A stretch of DNA of 62,316 nt from Crocinitomicaceae bacterium (GCA_017984635.1 JAGNZC010000014.1:1-62316); one strand, 5' to 3'; positions 42,980-53,172 are shown, numbered from the stretch's first letter. Notes: generated from the letters alone by a model not told the origin. Made by a program: numbers and translations.

Positions 42980-45900
42980 ATGTTTGGTCAACTTTCAGCG
43001 CGTATTGTTACTTTTTTTATTCGCCATTGGATCTTTTTTTGTGTTGGCTTTTTAACGCTCATTGGAGCGTTAGTTTATGGAATTCAGCAGTTGCATGTAG
43101 AAGAAGATATCTATGCTATTTTTCCGAAAGGCAAAGAATACAGTGAATTTCAAAAAATCATTCAAAAAAACAAACTAAACCAACAACTCATCTTTTCAAT
43201 TGCAGTTCAAAAAGATGACGTTGAAAATGAAGCAGCATTAGTCAATATTGAATCCCAAATTAACAATGCCTTTCAAGGAAGAATTACAGGGCTAAAAATC
43301 ATTCAATCTGTTGATCAAAAAAAACTCATTAATTATTTACAATCAGCAGGGATTGTTGGACTTACTTCAAAAGATTATCAACAAATTACTGAAAAATTAC
43401 ATCCTGATTCACTAACACAATTAGTTAAAAAAACGAGTGAACAACTCAAATCGAGTAATGGCATTTTCTTGAGGTATGTTTTAGCCAAAGATCCACTTGG
43501 ACTTATTAATCCACAATTAAAAAAATTAAATCCTATTAACGATTCAAGTGCTTTTCATATCAAAGATGATTTACTTTTTTCAAAAGATGAAACCCGGATT
43601 TTGTTTTTTGCAGACCATCAAATTAAACAAAAAGACACCAAAAAATTAGTACAATTAAAAAACGATTTAGACCGTTTCAAACAACAACTCAACTCCAAAC
43701 AACCAACTTTGAAATTTGATTATTTCAGCACGTTTGAAATTGCAGTGGAAAATGCCGTTCAAGTGAAGAAAGACACTTATATCACATCAATGATTGGATT
43801 AGGCGCTATTTTACTTTTATTAATGTTGTTTTTCAGAAGTGTTTTTGCACCATTGTATTTCATACTTCCTGCATTATTTGGTATACTTTCTGGGGCTGGA
43901 CTTATCGGATTTTTTCATCCATCAATTAGCGCAATTTCATTGGCCACCTCATCTGTATTATTGGGGATTGTATTAGATTATTCTTTTCATTTTTTCGCAC
44001 ATTACAAACATTCTGGCGACTTAATTGATACCGTTAGATCAATCAGTGGACCTTTATTCATTGGAAGTTTTACTACCATCGCAGCGCTTGCGGCTTTACT
44101 ATTTACCCATTCAGTGGTTCTTCAAGATTTTGGGTTGATCGCATTGTTTACATTAGGTGGTTCAGCTGTATTTACAGTTTTCTTTTTGCCTGTCATTCTT
44201 CACGTTTTCCGACTAAAATTACCACAAGAAACTCAAGTATTATCAACGTTTAAATTACCAAAAAAGTTAACGCGTTGGATTTTACTTTTGGTCATCGCCC
44301 TAACTAGTTTTTTTGTTTTAAATGATCTTTCCATTCGTTTTGATGGCGATTTAAACAATTTATCCTATCATTCAGAAGCTTTAAAACAAAAAGAAAAATA
44401 CTACACTGGGATTCATCCAGCACATATTAAAAAATTCTATGTTGTTGTTTCAGGAACTACTAAAGAAAACGTATTATCTGAAAATTTCCACTTATTCACT
44501 GCATTATCTGGTGCGAAAAATAAATTAAAAATAACAGAATTAATTTCAATTGCACCTTATCTCATTTCACATAAAGACCGTTACAATGCGGAAAAAAAAT
44601 GGCAATCCTATTGGAAAGATAAAAAAGTGGTTGTTCAGCAACTTCAACAAAAATTACAACAAGAAGGGTTTGTTCAAAATGCTTTTGATCCATTTACGCA
44701 ATGGACTAGCGCACCAAACATTCGTGTAACAGATGGAGAAGCATTGCTAGAAGAGTTAGGATTGAATAAATTATACCACATTGATAAACAGCACTATACA
44801 ATCATAACAAGTGTATCTGTAGATCGCTCTAAACTAGCACAATGCAAAGCATTTATTCGCACGCAACCACATGCAACGATATTAGATATTGCTGAGATTT
44901 CCGAAAAAATGCTGAATGATGTGAAAGATGATTTCAACTTTTTACTTCTCTTTTCAGCACTCATCGTTTTTATTACACTACTTATCGTTTACGGAAGGAT
45001 TGAATTAGCACTCTTTGCCTTTTTTCCGATGATCATGGGATGGGTATGGATTTTAGGAATTTCACAATTCTTTGATATCCCATTTAATTTTGTCAATATT
45101 GTCATTACTACATTTATTTTTGGTTTAGGTGATGATTTTAGTATTTTCATCACAGATGGCATGATACAAGAACACAAGACAGGGAAAGGAATCATGCAAA
45201 CCTATAAATCTGCCATTGTATTATCAGGTTTAACGACAATTCTAGGAACGGGTGTGCTATTTGTAGCGAAACATCCAGCCATTCATTCCATTGCTTTTAT
45301 CAGTGTGATTGGTATAGCTACCATTTTGTTAATTACCTTGTACATACAGCCCACTATTTTTAAGTTTTTTGTGACAAAACGTGTGCAACAAAAGAGAACA
45401 CCAATAACGCTATTCATTTTAATTTATAGTGTATTGCTATTTGGGTATTTCATTATTGGAAGTATCCTTTTATCGGTTCTACTTATCGTATTTGTTTATC
45501 CGCTTCCAATAGCTAAAAAAAGAAAACAAAAAGCATTAAATTACGTCATTTCTAAATTAGCGAAATCTACATTATATGCGGGTGTTCATGTTAAAAAAAC
45601 AATTATAAATAAAGACAAACTAAATTTAGATAGCCCTAAAATTCTTGTTGCAAATCACAGTTCTTTTCTTGACATTTTAATGGTGTTGATGTTGGATCCT
45701 AGAGTAATCATAATGGTTAAAAGCTGGGTGTATAATTCACCTGTTTTTGGATTATTTATTCGTTATGCTGGTTACCCATTTGCTGAAGAAGGGTCAGAAA
45801 ATAATCTAGCATTTATACAATCCCGAATTGACGATGGCTATTCAATCGTAGTATTCCCTGAAGGAACAAGAAGTAAAGACGGAGAAATTAAACGATTTCA

Positions 45901-46789
45901 CAAAGGAGCATTTTACCTTTCAAAAGCATTAAATGTGCCAATTCAGCCTCTTTTACTCATTGGCGCGCATGAAGTGAATCCAAAAAATGACTTAATGATC
46001 AATGCTGGTGGTTTAATGGTTGTGGTATTGGATGAATTGGAAACAACGAACGCGGAAACTTATTCTGATTTTTCAAAAAGAGCAACTCAGCTTATGAGAA
46101 CAGCCTATGAACAAGAAAAATTTAACCGAACAAGCCCACAATTTTGGCAGTCGATGGTACTTAAAAATTACCTTTACAAAGACCCAACAATCGAATGGTA
46201 TGTAAAAATTAAATGGTGGTTAGAGCAGAAAAACTTTGCGTTTTATGATTCATTAGTAAGCTTAGACGGAATTGTGTATGATTTTGGTTGCGGGTATGGC
46301 TACGTATCTTATTATTTGCATTATAAGAGTAAAAAAAGAACCATTCTTGCCAGTGATTATGATGAAAACAAAATCACCATTGCAGCCAATGGAATGGCAT
46401 TAAATGATCGCTTGCAATTTTTACATGCTGATATACGCCAACAAACTATTCATCCATTTTCATTAGCGATAGTTAACGATGTGTTACATTATTTGAAGCC
46501 AAATGAACAAGTAGAATTTTTATCAAAATTAGGTGAACACTGCAAAGCAGGTGGCGTACTATTAATTAGAGATGGCGAAACCTCACAAACTAAAAACCTT
46601 AAAAGAACCGAATTTACAGAATGGATGTCTACAAAAGTTTTCAAATTCAATAAAACTTCTAATGACTTAAACTTTATATCCTCGGAAGAAATCAATAAAT
46701 TTGCTTTACTGTACAATTTCTCAATAGAAAAACAACTTCATTCAAAGTTCACATCAAATGTACTTTGGGTTTTGAAAAAACAAGCGTGA
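42980..46789 (+). CDS. Trifunctional fusion: MMPL/RND transporter - PlsC acyltransferase - SAM methyltransferase
   Basis: The 1269-residue protein has three parts. Residues 1-850 form an MMPL/RND-type exporter with two sets of membrane helices around 270-420 and 650-810 plus an end segment. An HxxxxD acyltransferase follows: NHSSFLD with H893 and FPEGTRS at 959-965. Then comes a class I SAM methyltransferase with motif DFGCGYG at 1101-1107. I recall such MMPL-acyltransferase-methyltransferase fusions in Bacteroidota pigment clusters. It may export the product, attach it to a membrane lipid and methylate it in one chain. The ATG of the next gene overlaps its stop (TGATG). Confidence 0.88.
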   Translation: MFGQLSARIVTFFIRHWIFFCVGFLTLIGALVYGIQQLHVEEDIYAIFPKGKEYSEFQKIIQKNKLNQQLIFSIAVQKDDVENEAALVNIESQINNAFQGRITGLKIIQSVDQKKLINYLQSAGIVGLTSKDYQQITEKLHPDSLTQLVKKTSEQLKSSNGIFLRYVLAKDPLGLINPQLKKLNPINDSSAFHIKDDLLFSKDETRILFFADHQIKQKDTKKLVQLKNDLDRFKQQLNSKQPTLKFDYFSTFEIAVENAVQVKKDTYITSMIGLGAILLLLMLFFRSVFAPLYFILPALFGILSGAGLIGFFHPSISAISLATSSVLLGIVLDYSFHFFAHYKHSGDLIDTVRSISGPLFIGSFTTIAALAALLFTHSVVLQDFGLIALFTLGGSAVFTVFFLPVILHVFRLKLPQETQVLSTFKLPKKLTRWILLLVIALTSFFVLNDLSIRFDGDLNNLSYHSEALKQKEKYYTGIHPAHIKKFYVVVSGTTKENVLSENFHLFTALSGAKNKLKITELISIAPYLISHKDRYNAEKKWQSYWKDKKVVVQQLQQKLQQEGFVQNAFDPFTQWTSAPNIRVTDGEALLEELGLNKLYHIDKQHYTIITSVSVDRSKLAQCKAFIRTQPHATILDIAEISEKMLNDVKDDFNFLLLFSALIVFITLLIVYGRIELALFAFFPMIMGWVWILGISQFFDIPFNFVNIVITTFIFGLGDDFSIFITDGMIQEHKTGKGIMQTYKSAIVLSGLTTILGTGVLFVAKHPAIHSIAFISVIGIATILLITLYIQPTIFKFFVTKRVQQKRTPITLFILIYSVLLFGYFIIGSILLSVLLIVFVYPLPIAKKRKQKALNYVISKLAKSTLYAGVHVKKTIINKDKLNLDSPKILVANHSSFLDILMVLMLDPRVIIMVKSWVYNSPVFGLFIRYAGYPFAEEGSENNLAFIQSRIDDGYSIVVFPEGTRSKDGEIKRFHKGAFYLSKALNVPIQPLLLIGAHEVNPKNDLMINAGGLMVVVLDELETTNAETYSDFSKRATQLMRTAYEQEKFNRTSPQFWQSMVLKNYLYKDPTIEWYVKIKWWLEQKNFAFYDSLVSLDGIVYDFGCGYGYVSYYLHYKSKKRTILASDYDENKITIAANGMALNDRLQFLHADIRQQTIHPFSLAIVNDVLHYLKPNEQVEFLSKLGEHCKAGGVLLIRDGETSQTKNLKRTEFTEWMSTKVFKFNKTSNDLNFISSEEINKFALLYNFSIEKQLHSKFTSNVLWVLKKQA

Positions 46790-48333
46790 TGCCAGAAAAT
46801 AAACACTATGATTTTATCATAATAGGAAGCGGAATGGGTGGATTAACTGCTGCTGCCGTTCTTGCTAAAAATGGTCATCGCGTGTTAGTTTTAGAGAAAA
46901 ATCATCAAATTGGAGGCTCCCTTCAAGTTTTTAGTAGAGATAAATGCGTGTTTGATACAGGTGTTCACTACATAGGAGGATTGGATAAAGGAGAAAATTT
47001 ATACAAGCTTTTTCATTATTTAGAAATTTATCCTCACTTAAAACTTCAGCGATTAGATGAAAAGGGATTTGATTTAATACGGTTCAACGATGGGTCGAGT
47101 TACTTTCATGGGCAAGGATATGATCACTTCCAAACAAATTTAATTGACCGATTTCCGGAAGAACAACAAGCAATCGTTCAATTTTGTAAGAAGATTAAAG
47201 AAATATGCGCCTATTTTCCCTTGTATAATTTAGAAGAAGGAGATGAAAATGGCACAACATATATTAATGATCCTGAAATATTAGCCATCGGTGCATGGGA
47301 TTATGTTTCCACATTGACATCCAATGAGCGTTTAAAAAATGTTTTATTAGGTTCAGGACCGTTATATGCAGCAAGTAAAACAAAAACTCCGCTTCACGAA
47401 GTAGCTTTAATCATGAATAGTTATTTGAAAGGAAGTTATCGTCCAATTGACGGTGGTTCTCAAATTGCGAAAGCAATGTCTAAAACGATTCGAAAGTATA
47501 ACGGTGAAATTTTAAAACACAAACACGTTGTTAGTGCAGAATACAATGACAATGGAGCGATAAAAAGAATACTTTGTAAAGATGGGAGCGCTTATACTGG
47601 TTCCAATATTATTTCAAACGTTCATCCTGCCATTACTTTACAGATTTTTGGAAAAGAAAACTTTAAACCAGCCTATTTCAAAAGAATACAACGTCTTGAA
47701 AATACAATTTCAGCGTTTATGGTATACATCACCTTTAAAAAGGATGCTTTTGAGTATATAAATTACAATTCTTATGAATTTTTTAGTGATGACACATGGA
47801 CATTAACTGAAAATCAAGGAGATCAATGGCCACAAATGTTGTTTGTTTGTACTCCAGCATCTTCCAAATCAAAAAAATATGCAGACTCAATGTCTATCAT
47901 GAGTTATTTAGAAAGTACCGCTTTTAATGAATGGGAAACTACTTATAATACAATTGCAGAACCTACACAAAGAGGTGACGCTTATGAAGCATTTAAAGAA
48001 GAAAAAGTAGAATTAATTCTGGCTAAAATTGAAACAAGATTTCCTGGAATTCGTGAGAAAATTTTAAATGTATACAGTTCATCTCCTATAACTTATCGCG
48101 ATTATATAGGTTCTCCAGATGGTTCCTTGTACGGAATAGCAAAAGATTACAACAAGGCACTAGCAACTACCATTAATTCAAAAACAAGCATTCCAAATTT
48201 AACGTTAACAGGTCAAAACATCGTATTCCACGGAATTTTAGGAGTTACAATTAGCGGATTTGTTACAAGTTTCCAATATTTAGATAAATCAAAAATACTT
48301 AACGCTATAAATACGTATGAAAATGAATTATGA
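46789..48333 (+). CDS. CrtI-like FAD-dependent oxidoreductase/desaturase (second copy)
   Basis: ATG 46789 overlaps the stop of the fusion gene by one base and is preferred to an in-frame ATG at 46765 inside that gene. The 514-residue product has FIIIGSGMGGLTAAAVLAKNG at its N terminus and LTLTGQNIVFHGILGVTISG at its C terminus, again a phytoene-desaturase-type fold. It is alike to, but clearly different from, the copy at 41373, so the two may act at different bonds or ends. It overlaps the halogenase-like gene by 17 bases. Confidence 0.85.
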   Translation: MPENKHYDFIIIGSGMGGLTAAAVLAKNGHRVLVLEKNHQIGGSLQVFSRDKCVFDTGVHYIGGLDKGENLYKLFHYLEIYPHLKLQRLDEKGFDLIRFNDGSSYFHGQGYDHFQTNLIDRFPEEQQAIVQFCKKIKEICAYFPLYNLEEGDENGTTYINDPEILAIGAWDYVSTLTSNERLKNVLLGSGPLYAASKTKTPLHEVALIMNSYLKGSYRPIDGGSQIAKAMSKTIRKYNGEILKHKHVVSAEYNDNGAIKRILCKDGSAYTGSNIISNVHPAITLQIFGKENFKPAYFKRIQRLENTISAFMVYITFKKDAFEYINYNSYEFFSDDTWTLTENQGDQWPQMLFVCTPASSKSKKYADSMSIMSYLESTAFNEWETTYNTIAEPTQRGDAYEAFKEEKVELILAKIETRFPGIREKILNVYSSSPITYRDYIGSPDGSLYGIAKDYNKALATTINSKTSIPNLTLTGQNIVFHGILGVTISGFVTSFQYLDKSKILNAINTYENEL

Positions 48334-49537
48334 TGTTGTAGTAATTGGCGCTGGACCATCTGGTTCGGTAGCTGCTACGAAACTGATCAAAGAAGGTCAT
48401 TCAGTTATCATGTTAGAAAAAATGGAATTTCCTCGATTCGTAATCGGAGAGAGTTTATTACCTCATTGCATGGATTATTTAGATGAATTGGATCTATTAC
48501 AAGATGTAGTTGACCAAAAATTCCAATTGAAAACAGGCGTTTGTTTCTACGAAAATAATGAAAAATGTGATTTTTTATTTGAAGAGCAATTTACAAAAGG
48601 TTGGAATTATACCTATCAAGTAAAGCGTGCAGATTTTGATTATACATTAGCAAAATCAGCTGAAAAAAAAGGGGCAAAATTAGTGTTTAATGCAGAAGTA
48701 ACTGCCGTTTCTACATCCTCAACTTCACAAAAAGTTACATACAAAAATAGCGTTGGTGAAGAACATGAAATCACGTGTAACTATGTTATTGATGCAAGTG
48801 GTTATGGTCGTGTATTACCAAGAATGTTTGATCTTGAAACCCCCGTTAATACACCACCAAGAGGTGCTGTTTTTGCGCATGTCAAAGATTCGAAACGAAC
48901 AGATAAAGCAGGTAGAAACATTTTTGTTCACGCTTTTAATAACAATACAGCATGGATGTGGTCGATTCCTTTTTCAGACGGAACAACCTCTGTAGGAATA
49001 GTTGGTGAAAAAGAATTTATTGAAGATTGTTATGCAAATGATGGTGAGCAATTCAAAGAATTGATTTATTCATTTCCTGGATTAGAGGACCGATATAGTA
49101 ATGCGGATTTAGTATTTGAACCTAGAATAATAGTAAACTATGCTGTTTCTGTTAAACAATTATATGGTGAAGGTTACATTTTGTGTGGAAATAGCACCGA
49201 ATTTTTAGATCCAATTTTTAGTTCGGGTGTTACATTGGCGATTTCTTCCGGTTACAAAGCCGCAACCGTTGTTTCCAAAAAAATAAAAGGTGAAACAGTA
49301 GATTTTGAAAAAGACTACAGTGAAGTACTGAAAAAAGGAATCAATGTGTTTAGAACGTTTGTTTTAGGTTGGTATGACGGAACGTTGGGTACTGTCTTTT
49401 TCACGAAGAAAGAAAATGAAGGTTTCAAAAAGCAAATATGTTCAGTACTTGCTGGTTATATATGGGATGAAGAAAATCCATTTGTTCGCAAGCACGATAG
49501 AGCATTGAAAAACCTAGCAAAGGTAATTTCGATGTAA
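48317..49537 (+). CDS. Flavin-dependent halogenase-like oxidoreductase
   Basis: The 406-residue flavoprotein starts YDVVVIGAGPSGSVAATKL and has PRFVIGESLLP, the segment typical of tryptophan-halogenase-like proteins. It keeps the halogenase-linked WxWxIP as WMWSIP at 213-218 and a lysine, K72 in LKTG, at the place of the catalytic lysine. Flexirubin-type pigments are often chlorinated on a ring, which fits. A hydroxylase of the same fold is the alternative. It is last in the plus-strand unit and nearly touches the converging gene. Confidence 0.75.
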   Translation: MKMNYDVVVIGAGPSGSVAATKLIKEGHSVIMLEKMEFPRFVIGESLLPHCMDYLDELDLLQDVVDQKFQLKTGVCFYENNEKCDFLFEEQFTKGWNYTYQVKRADFDYTLAKSAEKKGAKLVFNAEVTAVSTSSTSQKVTYKNSVGEEHEITCNYVIDASGYGRVLPRMFDLETPVNTPPRGAVFAHVKDSKRTDKAGRNIFVHAFNNNTAWMWSIPFSDGTTSVGIVGEKEFIEDCYANDGEQFKELIYSFPGLEDRYSNADLVFEPRIIVNYAVSVKQLYGEGYILCGNSTEFLDPIFSSGVTLAISSGYKAATVVSKKIKGETVDFEKDYSEVLKKGINVFRTFVLGWYDGTLGTVFFTKKENEGFKKQICSVLAGYIWDEENPFVRKHDRALKNLAKVISM

Positions 49538-49538
49538 G

Positions 49539-50204
49539 TTATTTCGACTTTTTACTGCGTAAAAAGTTCTTTTTATAAGCGCCGTATTTATGATCTCTAA
49601 TGGTTTCAATAACCTTTAAATATGAACTTGCCCAATAATTTCGCAACCCAAATCCACCTGGTTTAGTTGTGAAATTATCGTGTAAAAGAATTTCATTCGT
49701 TGATAAATTGAGAACTAGAAGATGGTATGTTGCTTCTTCTTGCTCTTTATTCAATGATTCGGCTAGGAATAAAATACCGATTCCTTCTTGTTGGTTGAAA
49801 AAGTAATTTTTTACAAATTGTTGCAACTGACTTTCAGTGTATTTAGGAGTAGCGGATTGTTCAATTGTAGTAAGATCCGTTTGTGCATTGATAGAAGTAA
49901 CGCCTTCAATCGAGTAAGTCAGCGCTTTTGTTCTAAACATTTTATCCACTGTGTACTTATTCTTTTCTTTAATAATCAAATCATTCCAACGAACAAAATA
50001 GTCGTTTTTAATTATTTCGGGAGTGATTTTGGTTGTTTCATTAAAATTTGAAAAAGAACCAATTAATTTAACATGCGAATAATCAATTCCTAACCAAGTG
50101 ATTTTAGTAGAAGAAGGTTGAAATAAATCATCTAAGGTTTGAGCCGTTGCGGTAGTTAAAAATAGTGCAACAAAACAAGCAAGAAATACTACTCTATTTT
50201 TCAT
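49539..50204 (-). CDS. Secreted protein of unknown function
   Basis: The 221-residue protein has a clear signal peptide (MKNRVVFLACFVALFLTTATAQ). The mature part resembles nothing I recognise. It contains TKITWLGIDYSHVKLIG and GIGILFLAESLNKEQEEATYHL, with mixed alpha/beta character and no membrane helix. It follows the ligase gene by four bases in the 53140-49539 operon, so it is probably a periplasmic part of the pigment system. Confidence 0.65.
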   Translation of the reverse strand: MKNRVVFLACFVALFLTTATAQTLDDLFQPSSTKITWLGIDYSHVKLIGSFSNFNETTKITPEIIKNDYFVRWNDLIIKEKNKYTVDKMFRTKALTYSIEGVTSINAQTDLTTIEQSATPKYTESQLQQFVKNYFFNQQEGIGILFLAESLNKEQEEATYHLLVLNLSTNEILLHDNFTTKPGGFGLRNYWASSYLKVIETIRDHKYGAYKKNFLRSKKSK

Positions 50205-50208
50205 CGTA

Positions 50209-51447
50209 TTAATTTTTAAAAATTATTTTTTCGGGTTTTCTACTATTTTTTTTAAACACTTGATTACGAAGATACTCATTTTCTAAAAAAATAAAATGAG
50301 GAACGACTCGTAATTTGCTTTTACAATGTTCTACTATTTGAGACATCAAACCACTTGTTTCTACCTGTTTTTCTAATAAAACAGTTAATGCATCATTCCC
50401 TAAATAATCTTTTGAAACTTCAATTTTATAGCAAGAAATTTGTGGAATTGCATCCAATATTTCAAAAATAGCTTTTGGGAAAATAGTCGTTCCTTTAAAT
50501 TTAATTAATTGATTTTTACGTCCAACAATGGGTCCTAATCGTGGACTCGTTCTTCCGCATTGACAAGGAGCTGTATACAAACGGGCTAAATCTCCTGTTT
50601 TATATCGAATCAAGGGGGTTCCTTCTACAAGAAGAGTTGTCACAACAATTTCACCAATAGAGCCATCTGAAATTGCTTCTCCGTTATCATCTAATACTTC
50701 TAGAAATAATAAGTCTTCGTTCAAATGACATCCGTTTTGGGCTTCACATTCTGTAAACGCAGCACCCATTTCAGTCGATGCATAGGTAGAATAGAGTTTA
50801 ACATTCCACTTTTCAAGTATTCTTCTCCCTAAAATATTGTAGGATAAATCATCTTCGTGAATGGATTCACCTACACAAATAATTTTTTGAACACTTGTTG
50901 CAGTAAGATCAATTTCATTTTTTGTTGCATAATCTAGCAATGTTAATACAAAACTAGGAACTGCAATTAAAACGGTTGGTTTATTTTTAAGTATGGAAGA
51001 CCATTGAAGTTCTGGCACGCCTGGGCCAATTCGTATCATACCGGCTCCTATTTCTTGAACTCCTAAATAATAGGCTAATCCGGCCATAAATTGACGGTCA
51101 ATTGTCGTCGTTAATTGAAACAAATCTGCTTTAGTTACTCCCGTTAAACCTAAAGCATGCGCTTCATTCTTTGCCAAACGGGATAAATCATTTTTCGTCA
51201 AATAAATCGTAACCGCTTCACCTGAAGTACCAGATGTTGTAGAATAATCAGCAATTTTATCCTTGGTAACCGCTAAAAAATCAGCGTTGTGTTCCGACAA
51301 ATCATCTTTAGTGGTAAACGGTAATTGTTGAAAAGCAGTCAATGAAAATGGCTGAGTAAGGAACTGTTGAACAGGTCGATAAAACGTTGAATTTGCACCT
51401 GCATATTCAAGAGTACGCAAAAGAGAATCGGTTACATTTTTCTCCAT
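50209..51447 (-). CDS. Phenylacetate-CoA ligase-like acyl-activating enzyme
   Basis: The 412-residue ANL-superfamily enzyme has the AMP-binding loop TSGTSGEAVTIY (71-82), the STEMGAAF motif and the hinge IRYKTGDLARL. It has the short form typical of PaaK-like ligases. It would adenylate 4-coumarate from the tyrosine ammonia-lyase and load it on CoA or directly on an ACP, the job of ApeH in aryl polyene loci. Direct ACP loading cannot be told from sequence. It lies seven bases after the Ntn-type gene. Confidence 0.85.
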   Translation of the reverse strand: MEKNVTDSLLRTLEYAGANSTFYRPVQQFLTQPFSLTAFQQLPFTTKDDLSEHNADFLAVTKDKIADYSTTSGTSGEAVTIYLTKNDLSRLAKNEAHALGLTGVTKADLFQLTTTIDRQFMAGLAYYLGVQEIGAGMIRIGPGVPELQWSSILKNKPTVLIAVPSFVLTLLDYATKNEIDLTATSVQKIICVGESIHEDDLSYNILGRRILEKWNVKLYSTYASTEMGAAFTECEAQNGCHLNEDLLFLEVLDDNGEAISDGSIGEIVVTTLLVEGTPLIRYKTGDLARLYTAPCQCGRTSPRLGPIVGRKNQLIKFKGTTIFPKAIFEILDAIPQISCYKIEVSKDYLGNDALTVLLEKQVETSGLMSQIVEHCKSKLRVVPHFIFLENEYLRNQVFKKNSRKPEKIIFKN

Positions 51448-51454
51448 AAATTTT

Positions 51455-53140
51455 TCAATTTTTGAAACAACTAGACCGTTTATTTTGAAGGTCTTTTTGA
51501 ATAGCCAAAGATGGCAACGTTTTTTTTAGCGCCTGTTTGTAGTAATTTTCAGCCATTTGCAGCTGATTTTTTTTATAGAAGTAATCTCCTAATAATTCAT
51601 ACGTCACATAGGATTCTCCGTTCAAGGAAATGAACTTATGCACTTGATTATTAGATAATTTTAGCGGTGTCCCAAACATTAAAAAAGCGGTAATTTTTTT
51701 CTTCCAACGTTTAAATTGCTTGAATTTTTGATAATTAGATGAATGAACAAATGGATCTTCAGGAAGTATATCATCAAAGACGAACGCTTTTTGATTCAAC
51801 GATGCAGGTAAATTCATTCCTATAAATTTCCCTAATTGGTAGTCATTAGTGGAAAAGTAGATCGTTTTTTTCGTTGGTTCAATTATAACACTGTGATGTG
51901 CAATTAATTGATTTAATGCAACAGGGTTTCCCATTCCAAGTGAATCATTATTAAGAGAATATTGATCGCGTAATATATTTGCTGCGTCGATGGGTGTTGC
52001 AGACACCAGGTTGTTTACCAATTTTTTTACGCGAAGAAAACGGTTTTTACTATCACTTTGAGCAATGTTGTCTTGGTTGATTTTGTCTGATAGAAAAGAA
52101 GTAGATTGATAATGATTACTACAAATCAAAGTGTTACTTTTGCTTTGAAAGACGCCCATTTTTGTAGGTGATTTTTCAATTAACACGGCTTTTCCATCTT
52201 TTGCAGAACCAATCATTAAGGTTTCAGAAACGAAAATAGAGCGTTTTTTGGCAATACTTATCGCTTCTTCAATAGTAGATGCATATTGTAAAATTTCTCG
52301 AGCCAGCAGTGAAATAGGCATACGTGAACCTGTTGGGAAATCTGACTTGGCAGCATTGATTGTTACACTTAACCCTTTTTCATTCAAGCCTGAAGCGACA
52401 CCTGTAAATCCAGCCCAAGAATAAGATACAAATGCATAACCAGTAGTTGGTTTTAGCAATAATAAAAGTTTATCTTTTGCAAAATCGTCTCCAACATAAA
52501 AATCAAAGTTTCTGCCGATTAATAGATTAGATGATGCCGTTTTTTTTCCTTTAATAGCAAAAGAAGTACAGCCAACAATACTGTAATTATTTAAAGCATG
52601 ACCAATATCGTGTGCCGCATGGTAATTTAAAATGCGTGTATATTTCGAAGCGATATTGTCATGTTGATCACTAAAATAGGTTGAAATACCATAAATTTCT
52701 TGTTGGTTTTCAAGAGGAATGTTTTTAGGTAAATCATGATTAAAAAAACCAATAAATAACTTCAATAATTGTTGAAATGCACCACTTGGAACAAATTGAT
52801 TGATTTGTGCAACAAAAATATCTTCTTGATTTTGAATTAATTCTTTGGCTAAAGCCCCATAAATTAATCCACGCTCGTATGGCTTTCCTTCAATGTACAT
52901 TTCCCAAACTCCGAACTTATTTTTCTTTAAATAGTTTGGGCCAATTACAAAATGATTCGGAGCTATTTGAGTACGTTTTGGCAAAGGGATATCGTCTACA
53001 ACTGGCGGATGGATTTTTGCATTGAATAAAATAAAAACAAACAAAACCATTAATATTGCAAAGAACAATTCAAGCGGTATAAATAAAATACGAAAAATAT
53101 ATTTTGCGGTTGTTTTCAAAAAAATGTTGTTAGGTAACAA
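51455..53140 (-). CDS. Ntn-hydrolase-type acyltransferase/hydrolase (C45, AAT-like) with N-terminal membrane anchor
   Basis: The 561-residue frame begins at TTG 53140, which lies inside a -7-like box, so translation probably starts later, for example at TTG 53119; the first internal ATG lies within the membrane helix. The helix spans about residues 15-38. The C45 core follows: the nucleophile cysteine in IVGCTSFAIKG, LLIGRNFDFYVG and SWAGFTGVASGLNEKGLSVT. Members are penicillin-acyl-transferase-like Ntn enzymes that process themselves at the cysteine. A C-terminal helical, TPR-like tail is present. In the cluster it could make or break an acyl bond at the membrane. Confidence 0.78.
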   Translation of the reverse strand: MLPNNIFLKTTAKYIFRILFIPLELFFAILMVLFVFILFNAKIHPPVVDDIPLPKRTQIAPNHFVIGPNYLKKNKFGVWEMYIEGKPYERGLIYGALAKELIQNQEDIFVAQINQFVPSGAFQQLLKLFIGFFNHDLPKNIPLENQQEIYGISTYFSDQHDNIASKYTRILNYHAAHDIGHALNNYSIVGCTSFAIKGKKTASSNLLIGRNFDFYVGDDFAKDKLLLLLKPTTGYAFVSYSWAGFTGVASGLNEKGLSVTINAAKSDFPTGSRMPISLLAREILQYASTIEEAISIAKKRSIFVSETLMIGSAKDGKAVLIEKSPTKMGVFQSKSNTLICSNHYQSTSFLSDKINQDNIAQSDSKNRFLRVKKLVNNLVSATPIDAANILRDQYSLNNDSLGMGNPVALNQLIAHHSVIIEPTKKTIYFSTNDYQLGKFIGMNLPASLNQKAFVFDDILPEDPFVHSSNYQKFKQFKRWKKKITAFLMFGTPLKLSNNQVHKFISLNGESYVTYELLGDYFYKKNQLQMAENYYKQALKKTLPSLAIQKDLQNKRSSCFKN

Positions 53141-53156
53141 AGATACAATAAATTTG
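53127..53156 (+). promoter_or_regulatory. Promoter of the phosphopantetheinyl transferase
   Basis: TTG (53127-53129), a 19-base spacer and TAAATTTG (53149-53156) match the Bacteroidota consensus; the box ends 16 bases before the ATG at 53173. A minus-strand TATCTTTG (53145-53138) overlaps it and would serve the divergent operon, so the two promoters are packed into about 30 bases. Confidence 0.65.
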
Positions 53157-53172
53157 ACCTTTTAAAAAACAC

